A stretch of 64,000 nt of DNA, taken from positions 94,295 through 158,294 of the forward strand of contig CAZDXB010000004.1 of the NCBI GenBank assembly GCA_964509335.1, read 5' to 3'. The notes beneath the pieces are model-generated. The model was not told the origin of the DNA. It made no database searches and saw only the letters and a list, made by a program, of their open reading frames with translations. The stretch comes from CAZDXB01 sp964509335 (GTDB taxonomy: Bacteria; Bacteroidota; Ignavibacteria; Kapaibacteriales; UBA2268). Of the stretch, positions 8,983 through 17,507 are shown piece by piece. Numbering within the stretch: the first letter of the stretch is position 1; each line of letters begins with the position of its first letter. A program made the translations under genes and the position numbers.

Positions 8983-9072
8983 TATATTAGCGGAATAAGC
9001 GAAACAATAATTTGAAGTTTTCGTAAAAAGTAATAGATATAGTAATTTGTTTCAAATTTTCGGGAGTTCAAA

Positions 9073-9957
9073 ATGAAAAAGATATTAATTTCCGCTCTTG
9101 TTACGCTGTTTCTCGCTCTGTTTTCTTTGTCGGCGGCGGCTAACGACGAAAACGACGAAGACCTCTGGGACGACGATTATGGCTGGGAAGGCAAATTCTC
9201 GGTAAAAAGCCCCTGCGTTAAGTTGCTTTTCGGTATGGGAGAGCCCGCTATTGACAAAGACGCTTTTTCGGGCAAATTTGCTAAAATAAGCGCCGCTACG
9301 ATAAGAATGGGTATGGCGGAGGAAGAAGATTATATGTTGGACGGCGATATTATCGATTACGATTTCACTTATTTATTTCTAGAGAACTCCAGCGCCGAAT
9401 GGATGGATGAAGCCTCAGCAAACGAAATCGAGACGAAAACTTGGACTTTTGGTTTAGGAAACGCCGACGGATACGGGTATAAATTAGGGGAGAATAGCGA
9501 TATTGTTTTGTATCGTTCGGGAGCTATAATATGGTCTAAGTCTGATTTTGTTTATGAAGACGACGCTATGGAATCCAAAGATATTAGCAAAATGGATTAC
9601 ATCGGAGATGGCTTCAGGTTTGGCGATTTTTACGAAAGCGGCGTTAAAATAAAGATATACAAGCCGCTCGCTATTTCCGCCGGATATAAAAGAACGGTCG
9701 TTTTTCCGCGGCATTTGTTTTGGTACTGGGCTGGAAGCGATTTGCTTAGGAAGATTGGAGACGTTCTGCTTGGCGAGTTTACCGATGAGATTTTCAAAGC
9801 GTCCCCTTACGCCGGTCCGATTGTCGATTTTGTTTTGAGGAGCGCTTATAATATGGGCTTTTACGAATTGCGAAAAAACGATATGAATTGGCCCATAAGC
9901 ACCGACGAGCCGCTAATGTTCGACGGTTACAACATAGGGCTTTCTTTTGCTTTCTAG
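9073..9957 (+). CDS. Exported protein of unknown function, paralogue A
   Basis: I do not recognise a named family. The 294-residue product has a signal peptide (MKKILISALVTLFLALFSLSAAA) followed by an acidic stretch (NDENDEDLWDDDYG). The rest alternates hydrophobic and polar residues and ends MFDGYNIGLSFAF, an aromatic terminus typical of outer-membrane beta-barrels. CGGGAG precedes the ATG. The next gene encodes a paralogue: both contain a related segment around NADGYGYKLGENSD here and NGYGYDSLNGDGE there, then SGAIIWSK or GGSVSWAK, and a similar closing strand. A small outer-membrane barrel is the likeliest form. Confidence 0.75.
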   Translation: MKKILISALVTLFLALFSLSAAANDENDEDLWDDDYGWEGKFSVKSPCVKLLFGMGEPAIDKDAFSGKFAKISAATIRMGMAEEEDYMLDGDIIDYDFTYLFLENSSAEWMDEASANEIETKTWTFGLGNADGYGYKLGENSDIVLYRSGAIIWSKSDFVYEDDAMESKDISKMDYIGDGFRFGDFYESGVKIKIYKPLAISAGYKRTVVFPRHLFWYWAGSDLLRKIGDVLLGEFTDEIFKASPYAGPIVDFVLRSAYNMGFYELRKNDMNWPISTDEPLMFDGYNIGLSFAF

Positions 9958-9996
9958 TTGAGAGTTTTAAAAAAAGGATTTACTATTATTTAAGAG

Positions 9997-10025
9997 CGGC
10001 GCAATTCAGTTACGCGCCGTTTTTT
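9997..10025 (+). terminator. Terminator-like hairpin abutting the next start codon
   Basis: CGGCGC (9997-10002) pairs with GCGCCG (10014-10019) and is followed at once by TTTTTT (10020-10025). It can end transcription of paralogue A. The U-tract touches the ATG of paralogue B at 10026, so it may also attenuate that gene. Confidence 0.6.
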
Positions 10026-10919
10026 ATGAAAAAGCGTTTGTTAATAGCGGTTGTTTTTTTAGTTTCTTTCGTCGCTTCTCGCGCCGATAGCGTGGATTCT
10101 TTGTTCGCCCCGACTTTTTGGGAAAAATTAGTAGAAAGGATAGATTATTCGGATAAGACGATTAATCGAAATATCGTAAGAGCGAGATATGGAGTATTCG
10201 CATTGAGCTATCCAACCGCCGACGTATTGTCCAAGTTTTCGACGGTATATCTTACCCAATTTGATTACGGATTCTTTCGCTGGGAGAGGGATTATAAGGA
10301 GAGCGGCTTCGCTAAGTTCGCTTCCGAAAGCGTTTTTCTAGGCAATCTGTCGTCGCATATGGGCTTGCCGATAGACAATTACGACTTAAAAACGACGGAT
10401 AACTGGAGATTCGGCTTTGAATTTACCAACGGATACGGTTACGATTCGTTGAACGGCGACGGCGAAACGTTATTTCTTTTCCACGGCGGTTCTGTTTCTT
10501 GGGCAAAAATTGACATTGAAAATCCCGGCGATTCTCCGGCGGAACAAGAAAAATTCGATTATTTCGACGAAAATTATAAATTCGGGACGATATTTGAAAC
10601 GGGCGCGAAATATTTAGTTGATAACGGCGTAGGTTTTGAGTTGTCTTACGAGCATAATTTTGTTTTCCCTAATTTTGAGGGATTTAAGTGGTTTGGGACT
10701 TCTATCGCCGAATTGGCGCTTCAACGGACTATTGATTATTTGGGCGAGGATTTTCTGGACGATTATCCGAGATACTTTCCTTTACTGAATTTTATAGTGA
10801 AGAACTGCGTTTCGGCGATTTTTTACGAGTTTAGAAGAAATAAAATGCACTGGTTTTTTCCAAGCAAAACTCCTATTAGCTACGACGGATTGATTCTGAG
10901 CTTCTCTTACGTATTTTAA
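10026..10919 (+). CDS. Exported protein of unknown function, paralogue B
   Basis: The start at 10026 gives a clean signal peptide (MKKRLLIAVVFLVSFVASRADS); the open frame extends further 5' into the preceding gene and the hairpin without coding character. The 297-residue product is a diverged tandem copy of the upstream gene and shares the NGYGYDS, GGSVSWAKIDI and FEFRRNKMHW-type segments and a final aromatic strand (DGLILSFSYVF). It is probably an outer-membrane barrel. No ribosome site is visible, because a terminator hairpin occupies the position. Its stop codon overlaps that of the convergent ATPase gene by four nt. Confidence 0.7.
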   Translation: MKKRLLIAVVFLVSFVASRADSVDSLFAPTFWEKLVERIDYSDKTINRNIVRARYGVFALSYPTADVLSKFSTVYLTQFDYGFFRWERDYKESGFAKFASESVFLGNLSSHMGLPIDNYDLKTTDNWRFGFEFTNGYGYDSLNGDGETLFLFHGGSVSWAKIDIENPGDSPAEQEKFDYFDENYKFGTIFETGAKYLVDNGVGFELSYEHNFVFPNFEGFKWFGTSIAELALQRTIDYLGEDFLDDYPRYFPLLNFIVKNCVSAIFYEFRRNKMHWFFPSKTPISYDGLILSFSYVF

Positions 10920-11698
10920 ACGCTTTCTTTGTATCTTTCTAGAAATTCGACGACAGCCGGGGCGTTTGCTTTGAACAAATCTTCTGAATCGCCTTCGAAT
11001 TTAACGACGCCGTCTTCGAGCAGGGCGACTTTATTGGCTATCTTAAAGACGGAGAACATATCGTGGGTTATTATAATAGATGTCGCGCTGCCTTTTTGCG
11101 TTAGCTCGGCGATTAAATTATCTATTTGCTGCGAAGTAACGGGGTCGAGTCCGGTTGTCGGTTCGTCGTAGAAAACGTATTCCGGGGCGCCGGCTAAAGC
11201 TCTCGCGACGCCGACTCTTTTCTTCATTCCTCCAGACAAGTCCGCCGGCATTTTGTTTTTTAGTATGTTCCACTCTCTTTGGAACTCTTCTTCGGAAACT
11301 TTTTCTTTGTCTGGAAGCAAACCGACTGAAGTTAGAACTTTTATAGCTTCCAATTCTAATTTTCGTTCGTCGCGTTCGCCTCGCTCGTGAATGCCGAGAA
11401 CGACGTTGCGGTAAACGGTGTAAGAGTCGAACAAAGCCGAGCCTTGGAAAACGAAGCCAATGCGGTCTCTTAGTTTGCGCATTTCTTCGTCGCTCATTTT
11501 TTGGACGTTCTTGCCGTCGATTTCCACAGAGCCTTTGTCGGGCGTAAGCAAGCCGACGACGCATTTGAGGAGGACGCTTTTGCCGCAACCTGATTTGCCG
11601 ATAATGCAGAACGCCTCGCCGGTCTCGATTTTCAGATTAACGCCTCCGAGAACGTTTTTCTCGCCGAATGATTTATGTAGATTCTTTATCTCTATCAT
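10916..11698 (-). CDS. mlaF: ABC transporter ATPase, MlaF-type (lipid transport)
   Basis: This 260-residue nucleotide-binding protein has Walker A GKSGCGKS (34-41), the signature LSGGM (154-158), Walker B ending DEP (Asp178, Glu179) and the H-loop histidine at 212. The signature LSGGMKKRVGVARAL and the Walker A form GKSGCGKSVLLK are typical of MlaF/Ttg2A ATPases, which power phospholipid transport between the inner and outer membranes with permease MlaE and the MCE protein MlaD. Those partners are not adjacent, which is unusual. An insert at about 130-150 (EKVSEEEFQREWNILKNKM) is longer than in E. coli MlaF. The upstream same-strand gene is ketoacyl-ACP synthase III, 76 nt away. Confidence 0.85.
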   Translation of the reverse strand: MIEIKNLHKSFGEKNVLGGVNLKIETGEAFCIIGKSGCGKSVLLKCVVGLLTPDKGSVEIDGKNVQKMSDEEMRKLRDRIGFVFQGSALFDSYTVYRNVVLGIHERGERDERKLELEAIKVLTSVGLLPDKEKVSEEEFQREWNILKNKMPADLSGGMKKRVGVARALAGAPEYVFYDEPTTGLDPVTSQQIDNLIAELTQKGSATSIIITHDMFSVFKIANKVALLEDGVVKFEGDSEDLFKANAPAVVEFLERYKESV

Positions 11699-11774
11699 CT
11701 TAGATTACCGCAAAAGCAATTTATAAATAAAAGGTTTACAAGATTTCAAAAAAATTTTTAGTCGCAAGAAAAAA

Positions 11775-12863
11775 TTAATGAGTTTTATAAACGACGGCGT
11801 TAATATTCATCCCCGCTCCAACCGAAGCGAACACGTAATTTTTACCGCTTTCATATTTATGACGGTCAATTAACTTATTTATCGTTATATCAAGTAAAGT
11901 TGGCAAGGTTGCTACGGAACTGTTGCCGAGATAAGATATAGACATAGGCATTATATCGTATATTTCGTTTTTGGTAACATCGACTTTGTCGAAAAGATGA
12001 AAAATCCTTCTGACAATTTCCTCGTCCATTTTTTCATTCGCTTGATGGATAAAGATTTTTGATATATCTTCAAGAGACAACCCCGCTTTTAGTATAGCGC
12101 CTTTAACGAGAGGCGGCACATAGGTAATCGCGTATTTATAAAGTTTATTGCCTTCCATCTTCAAGAATAAATTGTCGCCTTTGTAGTCTGGATTGTAAGA
12201 GACGCCCATTTTTAAAAGCTCTGCGTAACGCTCGGTATCGGATCTTGCTAAACTGCTTAGAATTCCAACTTTTTCGTCGGTTTCTACACATTCTAAAATA
12301 GTCGCTCCAGCGCCGTCTGAATATAGCATACTATCGCGGTCGTGTGGGTCGCTTATTCTTGACAGAGTTTCCGCTCCTATTATTAAGGCTTTTTTCCCTT
12401 CGCCGCTTTTAAAAAATGAGTGGCATTGTATCAATGCCTGTAGCCAGCCGGGGCAGCCAAAAGGCAAGTCGGAAGCCGTTAAATAAGGATTATTTATTCT
12501 TAACTTGTTTTTTATTCTCGCCGCTATCGAGGGAACAAAACTGGAAAATCTATTGTCATAAGAAACATCGCCAAAGTTGTGAGCTACAATAATATAATCC
12601 AAACTCTCGGGGTCGATACGCGACGATTCTATAGCTTTCACAGCCGACAGGTAGCCTAAATCGGACGTTACTTGGTCTTTACGAGCGTATCTTCTCTCTT
12701 TTATACCGGTGATTTCTTCAAATTTCCTAACTATTTCCTCGGGCGGTTTATCTATTAATTTTCCGGAGGAGTCGAAGAATTTGTTGTTTAAAAAGTCGGA
12801 ATTCTTGACGGTTACCGTTGGTATATACGACCCTGTCGCTGTTATTAATGTTCTTAAGCTCAT
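11775..12863 (-). CDS. 3-oxoacyl-ACP synthase III family protein (KASIII)
   Basis: The 362-residue protein has the thiolase-fold KASIII triad: Cys137 in FGCPGW, His273 in IFIHQAN and Asn314 in GNSS. The C-terminal GAGMNINAVVYK strand is also conserved. KASIII enzymes condense a starter acyl-CoA with malonyl-ACP at the beginning of fatty acid synthesis; related enzymes make specialised lipids or act in head-to-head condensation. The protein is longer than E. coli FabH (317) and lacks the usual AACSG motif, so I do not assign the housekeeping fabH symbol. It precedes the MlaF ATPase on the same strand. Confidence 0.8.
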   Translation of the reverse strand: MSLRTLITATGSYIPTVTVKNSDFLNNKFFDSSGKLIDKPPEEIVRKFEEITGIKERRYARKDQVTSDLGYLSAVKAIESSRIDPESLDYIIVAHNFGDVSYDNRFSSFVPSIAARIKNKLRINNPYLTASDLPFGCPGWLQALIQCHSFFKSGEGKKALIIGAETLSRISDPHDRDSMLYSDGAGATILECVETDEKVGILSSLARSDTERYAELLKMGVSYNPDYKGDNLFLKMEGNKLYKYAITYVPPLVKGAILKAGLSLEDISKIFIHQANEKMDEEIVRRIFHLFDKVDVTKNEIYDIMPMSISYLGNSSVATLPTLLDITINKLIDRHKYESGKNYVFASVGAGMNINAVVYKTH

Positions 12864-13107
12864 TTCTTTTTTTGCTAATTTAATAATATTATTTAAGTAA
12901 ATTTCTAAAATATTCCGTCAAAAAGCAAAGATTTTTAAGTTTAGATGGAAAGAAAATATTCATTTTGTCTAAAAAAGCCAGACTGTTTTAATAGTCGTGG
13001 GGGAGCAAAGCCGCTTTATAGGCGGAGATATATAGCGTCGCCGTTTATTTGTCGATAAGAGTATTGTTCAAGACAAAAAAGGGGGCGCTGGTTTTATAAT
13101 TATTGGT
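12864..13107. other. Spacer without a clear gene
   Basis: This is an AT-rich upstream region for the KASIII gene plus a small GC-rich patch near 13000-13050 with short complementary stretches (CCGC and GCGG around 13011-13025). No coding frame, tRNA or convincing terminator was seen. Confidence 0.4.
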
Positions 13108-13617
13108 TTATCCTTTCAAACTTCTTCTCGCTCGCTTATCGACTAAAGAGAATACGCGCTGTATCGCGTTTTGCTTTTTTGATTTTAGGTGTCCCTTGAC
13201 TTTTATCGTCTCGAAGCCGAGTTCGTCTTGTAATTTATAGTATTCGCGGTATAAATCGGCGTTCTTTAGCGGCTTGTTTTTGCCTTTCGAGCGGAAATCG
13301 TTGGCTTCTAATTTCGCGCGCCTGTTCAATAGTCCGGCGACGCATTGAGAGTCGGTGAATAAGCGAATGGAGCCGTCGTATTTGTCGGACAGCTTTTGTT
13401 TATAGTAGTCGAGCGCGCTGAGAACTGTTTGAACTTCCAGTCGCGTGGAGCTTGTATTCCCGAACTCTACCGTTGTTATTTGCTGAATCAACGCGCCTTT
13501 GTTAATTTTCTCCGGCGGTGTTTCTATAACCTCGTCGGATACGATTAGATACGCGCCGACGCCGATTTTTTGTTTTGGGTTCGCGCTGGCGTCGGTGAAT
13601 ATGTTGGCGTTTGTCAT
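13108..13617 (-). CDS. Ribonuclease HI-like protein
   Basis: The start at 13617 gives MTNANIFTDASANP and a 169-residue protein; the upstream extension of the frame runs through a palindromic repeat and is not coding. The RNase H fold is shown by Asp9 (FTDAS), Glu61 (STRLEVQTVL), Asp89 (LFTDSQ) and a C-terminal Asp160 (SLVDKRAR), the four metal-binding carboxylates. The enzyme would cleave RNA in RNA-DNA hybrids. It differs from E. coli RnhA in the substrate-binding region (long KGKNKPLKNADLY loop) and resembles the RNase H family of Bacteroidota. It follows the giant glycan genes on the same strand but is separated from them by a perfect palindrome. Confidence 0.75.
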   Translation of the reverse strand: MTNANIFTDASANPKQKIGVGAYLIVSDEVIETPPEKINKGALIQQITTVEFGNTSSTRLEVQTVLSALDYYKQKLSDKYDGSIRLFTDSQCVAGLLNRRAKLEANDFRSKGKNKPLKNADLYREYYKLQDELGFETIKVKGHLKSKKQNAIQRVFSLVDKRARRSLKG

Positions 13618-13637
13618 AATTTTTTGGTCGATATATT

Positions 13638-13669
13638 TAGTAGGGGCGCGGCATGCCGCGCCCCTACTA
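13638..13669. repeat. Perfect 32-bp palindrome (REP-like element)
   Basis: Two 16-nt arms (TAGTAGGGGCGCGGCA and its exact complement) meet with no loop. The element lies between the RNase H start codon and the stop of the 1274-residue gene, and may act as a terminator or an RNA-stabilising hairpin. A diverged relative occurs at 44041-44066. Confidence 0.85.
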
Positions 13670-13679
13670 GAAACGTGTT

Positions 13680-16600
13680 TTACCGTCCCGTCTCGTTCAA
13701 CAAATCTTTTGCTTCGGTTAAATTCGGATTGATTTTTAACGCCCATTCGAACATATTTTTCGCTTCTTCTTTAGCGCCGCCTTTAAGGAATGTTTTGCCG
13801 GAGCCGAGACAGGCGCGAGCGTTGTGGTCGTTCAGCTTGAGGGCTTGCTTGTATAGATTTATAGCGTTCTCTAAATCTCCAAGGGCTGTCAATCCCTCGG
13901 CGACGTCGCATAAGATGTCGTCGAGCAGTAAATTCAAACCCGTGTCGTATTTCCAGTATTTCCAATTGTTCATCACTTCCGTTAGAATTTCGAGAGCGGA
14001 AGCCCAGTCTTCCTTAAACGCGGCGATTTTCGCTTTCAGGTATTTTGTGTCAACGTGATTTTGAATTATTTGAGCGGCTTTGTCGGCGTATTCCTCAGCT
14101 TTTTGGTAGTCGTTTTGTATTATGGATATGAGAGCGAGCTTGTTTGTCGCGTGGTATTTCCATTTGTCGCTTATAGCGTCGGACGCGACGGCTTTTTCGA
14201 GTTTGACTTTCGCGTCTTCGATTACGCCCTTTTCTAGAGAATTTTCCGCTTCGCCTATTAGTATATACTCGTCGATTTCGTCTTTAAATTTCTTTTCCGC
14301 CTTTTTCGCCAGATTTTTTCCGTATAAATAGTCGAGTCTTGAGAAAATCTTAAGCGTCGCTTTTTTCCAAGTCCAATATTTACGCGCTCTCGCGGAGGCT
14401 TTCGCGCCGGCGGAGTAAACTTTGCCCGGATTATCGAAAACCAGTCTTAACGCTTTAATTAGCGATTTTTTGTCCGGTTCTAACAAATACGCCTCGCCCG
14501 TAAGTTTTTTGTCTTTGAGCTTATCGCCGACGAAGTTCTTTTCGGCGGGGATTAGCCACGAAGTTTCCTCGTCGCAGAAGTCGTCGGTCGAGCCGCCTTT
14601 TGTAACGACGGACGGCAGTCCGCAAGACATCGCTTCCAAAGTCGGCAGCGAGAAGCCTTCGCCTCTATACGGCGAAACGAAAACGTCGCAGGAGCGATAT
14701 AGTTTGGGCATATCCGCGTCGGGAAGATAATCGTTGATATAGATAATTTCCGGCGAGCCTTCTTTTTGCCTCAACTCTTCGATTTTCTCTTTGGCGTTGA
14801 TGTTTTTGTAAAACGATTCGCCGCCCATATCTTTTATAACGAGGCAGACGTCGTCTTCTGAACTGAATATTGTCGAATAGGCTTCCAATAATATATCTAT
14901 TCCTTTTCTGTATATCGTGCCGCCGACGAACAGGAATTTGAATTTTTTGTCGGTCGGCAAGTCTATTTTATCGTCGCTCGGCTTGAATATTTCGGGAGCG
15001 ATACCGTTGGGGATTATTTGTACTTTGTCGAAGTCTATTCCGGAATTGACTATTGCCTGGCGCGAGAAGTTCGACGGCGTCCATATTTCGTCGGCTTTTT
15101 TGAATGTTTCGGCTGTTTCGTTCCACAATTGCGAAAACTCCCAAGGTTGCATTATTATCCATTTAGCTCCCTTCGGGTCTTCGTCTTTTGGGGGCCATTG
15201 ATGGCGAATCCATACGTATGGCAGTTTGGCGATTTCCTCAGGCGCAGGCGGCTTATATCGTATGTCTCGTTTTTTGATTTCCTCGTATTTCGGATTTTCC
15301 TCGGCGTCGAAATCGTCTTCCTCAAAAGGCACTACGGTTAAATCCGCTAAGTTGGATTCTATTATATTCGAGCAGTGTTCCCGATTAATAAGAGCGAAAG
15401 AATGATAAACGAACTGCGAGCCTTCCCAGACGATATTAAGCTCCGGTTTGTGAACTTCTTCGGACGTAATTTCTTCCGGAGCTTCAGACTCTTCTTCCGG
15501 TTTAACGGCTGTTTCTTCGGTTTCTTTAGGGGATTCGTCGTCTTCTAAGGAAGAAAAATCAATACCGTAAAGTTTGTCCGTAGGTTCTATTTTCTCTTCC
15601 TCGGCGGGTTCTTCTTGTGGCTCTTTTCCGGTTGTTTTTTCTTTCGGCGTTTCTTCGGAAATTTCCGTCACTTTTCGTTCCGCCGCTACTTTTTTTGCCC
15701 TGACGTTCATATTCAGATTTATATATCCTTTGTCTTGCGGCAAGTCTTCCTCGCTAATTTCGACTACTTTAAATCCCGCGTTTTCAAGATGTTTGCGAAT
15801 ACTAAGCTCGTCGAAAGCGACGCAGTGGTAGTCGCCGGGGTTTGTCTGTCCGCCGAATATCATATAGGAAGCGACGTCGGCGTCCCATTTGCCTTCCATA
15901 TAAGCTTTCATTTGCAGTTTCAACGAAGGGCAGCGGATTATTAAATTGCCGTTCGGTTTCAGGACGCGCGCCCACTCTTTCAATATTAAGTCCGTTTGCC
16001 TGTGCGAAAAATGCTCGAGGATGTCGCTCGCTAAAATCAACTCCGCGCTTTCGTCAGACAGTTCGAGTTTTCTTACGTCCATCCGAACGACTCTCGGGTC
16101 GCCGCCGTATAAATCTATATTCAAAAAACCTTCCCTGACGTCCTCGCCGCAGCCGAGATTTAGATATAGCGGTTTTGGTAGCGGGTCGGGGACTTCGCCC
16201 GTCGCCGGTTTGTTTGAAAAGCCGCCTTCTAAATCGTTTTTGAATTGGGAGCGATTCATAGCCTCCTCTCGCGGCGCTTCGTTTTTTCCTTTCTGGCTTT
16301 CTTTTTCTTCCATTGTTTCCTCTGGCTCTCTTTGTTTTCTAATGACTTCGACGCCGTTCCAATCTTCGGCGTATTCCGGCAAAATACCGTAATTGTCTAT
16401 AATTACAAATTTAGCGGGCTTTTTTAAGCTTTTAAATTTATCGAAAAGTATTTTCTCGTAGTCGTCGTTGGGACCGAGTTCGATTTCTATCGTTTCGAAT
16501 TCGTCCGTTTCTTTTGGCTTGGGTTCGGCTTCTGACGTTTCCGCTTCTTTTTCCTCTGGGACGACTTCCGTTTCAAGCTCTTCGATTTCTCGAGTTTTCG

Positions 16601-17504
16601 GCTTTTCAAAATCTTTATCCGTAGGCTCTACGGCAGGCTTTTCAGCGATAAATACGATTTCCTCGCCTTTGTCTTGTCTTTCTAGTTCGCTTATTTTGGC
16701 TTGGATGTCTTCTTCGCTTTCGGCGCCGTAATAATCGGCGACCATTCGCTCAAGCAGGTCTCTGTCAAACGACGAGGAGTCGGTTTCTATTTTTTTTAGC
16801 TTCAATCCGGCGGTTTCCAATAGTCTCTTTAACGAATCGACCGTGAAGAAGACGCCGCTTGTGTATGTGTTAAGCAAATTCCAGTCTTCGCTCAATATTT
16901 CGAAACCGAAAGAGTCGATATTTGGAACTGTCCCAAAAAAAACGCCGCCAGGTTCGAGAGCGTTAAAGATTTTCTCGACCGATTCTTTTGGGCTGTATTG
17001 TTTGTTAAGGGAGTTAATCGCCGCAATAGCCGCGAAATCGTTTTTCTTTAAGTCCAATTGAATGAAGTCGCTTTTGCTAATGGTTGTCTCTAATTCCGCT
17101 TCCGCCGTGTTTGAGGCTTCCTCGTTAAATTCAGAGCCGGCTACATCGTATCCCTTGTCTTTGAAGCTTTTTAGCAAATCGCCTCGGGAGCATTCTATTT
17201 CGAAGATTTTTCCTTTGTTCTTGATGTATTCCTCCGCCTCGTTAATTAAGTTTATGCGAGCCGCCGCCTCGTCGCTTTCGACGCCGTCCGACGGCGCTCC
17301 GCTTTCGACGGCGGCGTATTGTTTGAGGACTTCCAGCTGCGTTTTCTCGTCGAATTTCTTTTTAACGTAAACGGCACTGCATTCGAGGCATTTAGCTAAG
17401 CTGGGAAGAACCGACAGGTTTTCGCGCTCTTCCGAACCGCAAACCGGGCAGTTTGATTCGATTAAATTGTCGTTTAATTCCTTGCCGTTTATTTTCAGTC
17501 CCAT
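13680..17504 (-). CDS. Giant glycan-biosynthesis protein: two methyltransferase domains, GT4-type glycosyltransferase, TPR
   Basis: The 1274 residues fall into clear blocks. Residues 19-42 form a zinc-ribbon-like CPVC and CLEC pair. Residues about 97-240 are a degenerate class I methyltransferase. Residues about 445-600 are an intact methyltransferase with YLNLGCG (447-453) and ILEHFSHRQ. Residues about 690-1065 are a GT4-type glycosyltransferase with PNGI, a GGTIYRKG phosphate loop and the ExxxxxxxE motif in GEGFSLPTLEAM (Glu949, Glu957). Residues about 1085-1270 are TPR-like helices. The blocks are joined by long acidic Glu/Pro/Lys-rich linkers (about 290-345, 390-440, 605-690). The gene starts three nt after the stop of the 1852-residue gene, so the two are co-transcribed and probably act on the same glycan or glycoprotein. 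Substrates are unknown. Confidence 0.85.
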   Translation of the reverse strand: MGLKINGKELNDNLIESNCPVCGSEERENLSVLPSLAKCLECSAVYVKKKFDEKTQLEVLKQYAAVESGAPSDGVESDEAAARINLINEAEEYIKNKGKIFEIECSRGDLLKSFKDKGYDVAGSEFNEEASNTAEAELETTISKSDFIQLDLKKNDFAAIAAINSLNKQYSPKESVEKIFNALEPGGVFFGTVPNIDSFGFEILSEDWNLLNTYTSGVFFTVDSLKRLLETAGLKLKKIETDSSSFDRDLLERMVADYYGAESEEDIQAKISELERQDKGEEIVFIAEKPAVEPTDKDFEKPKTREIEELETEVVPEEKEAETSEAEPKPKETDEFETIEIELGPNDDYEKILFDKFKSLKKPAKFVIIDNYGILPEYAEDWNGVEVIRKQREPEETMEEKESQKGKNEAPREEAMNRSQFKNDLEGGFSNKPATGEVPDPLPKPLYLNLGCGEDVREGFLNIDLYGGDPRVVRMDVRKLELSDESAELILASDILEHFSHRQTDLILKEWARVLKPNGNLIIRCPSLKLQMKAYMEGKWDADVASYMIFGGQTNPGDYHCVAFDELSIRKHLENAGFKVVEISEEDLPQDKGYINLNMNVRAKKVAAERKVTEISEETPKEKTTGKEPQEEPAEEEKIEPTDKLYGIDFSSLEDDESPKETEETAVKPEEESEAPEEITSEEVHKPELNIVWEGSQFVYHSFALINREHCSNIIESNLADLTVVPFEEDDFDAEENPKYEEIKKRDIRYKPPAPEEIAKLPYVWIRHQWPPKDEDPKGAKWIIMQPWEFSQLWNETAETFKKADEIWTPSNFSRQAIVNSGIDFDKVQIIPNGIAPEIFKPSDDKIDLPTDKKFKFLFVGGTIYRKGIDILLEAYSTIFSSEDDVCLVIKDMGGESFYKNINAKEKIEELRQKEGSPEIIYINDYLPDADMPKLYRSCDVFVSPYRGEGFSLPTLEAMSCGLPSVVTKGGSTDDFCDEETSWLIPAEKNFVGDKLKDKKLTGEAYLLEPDKKSLIKALRLVFDNPGKVYSAGAKASARARKYWTWKKATLKIFSRLDYLYGKNLAKKAEKKFKDEIDEYILIGEAENSLEKGVIEDAKVKLEKAVASDAISDKWKYHATNKLALISIIQNDYQKAEEYADKAAQIIQNHVDTKYLKAKIAAFKEDWASALEILTEVMNNWKYWKYDTGLNLLLDDILCDVAEGLTALGDLENAINLYKQALKLNDHNARACLGSGKTFLKGGAKEEAKNMFEWALKINPNLTEAKDLLNETGR

Positions 17505-17507
17505 AAG

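Noticed and set aside
13570..16731. Several plus-strand frames of 60-160 codons
   Set aside because: All lie antisense to the giant glycan gene, with low-complexity Ser/Phe/Arg translations that reflect complementary codon bias.
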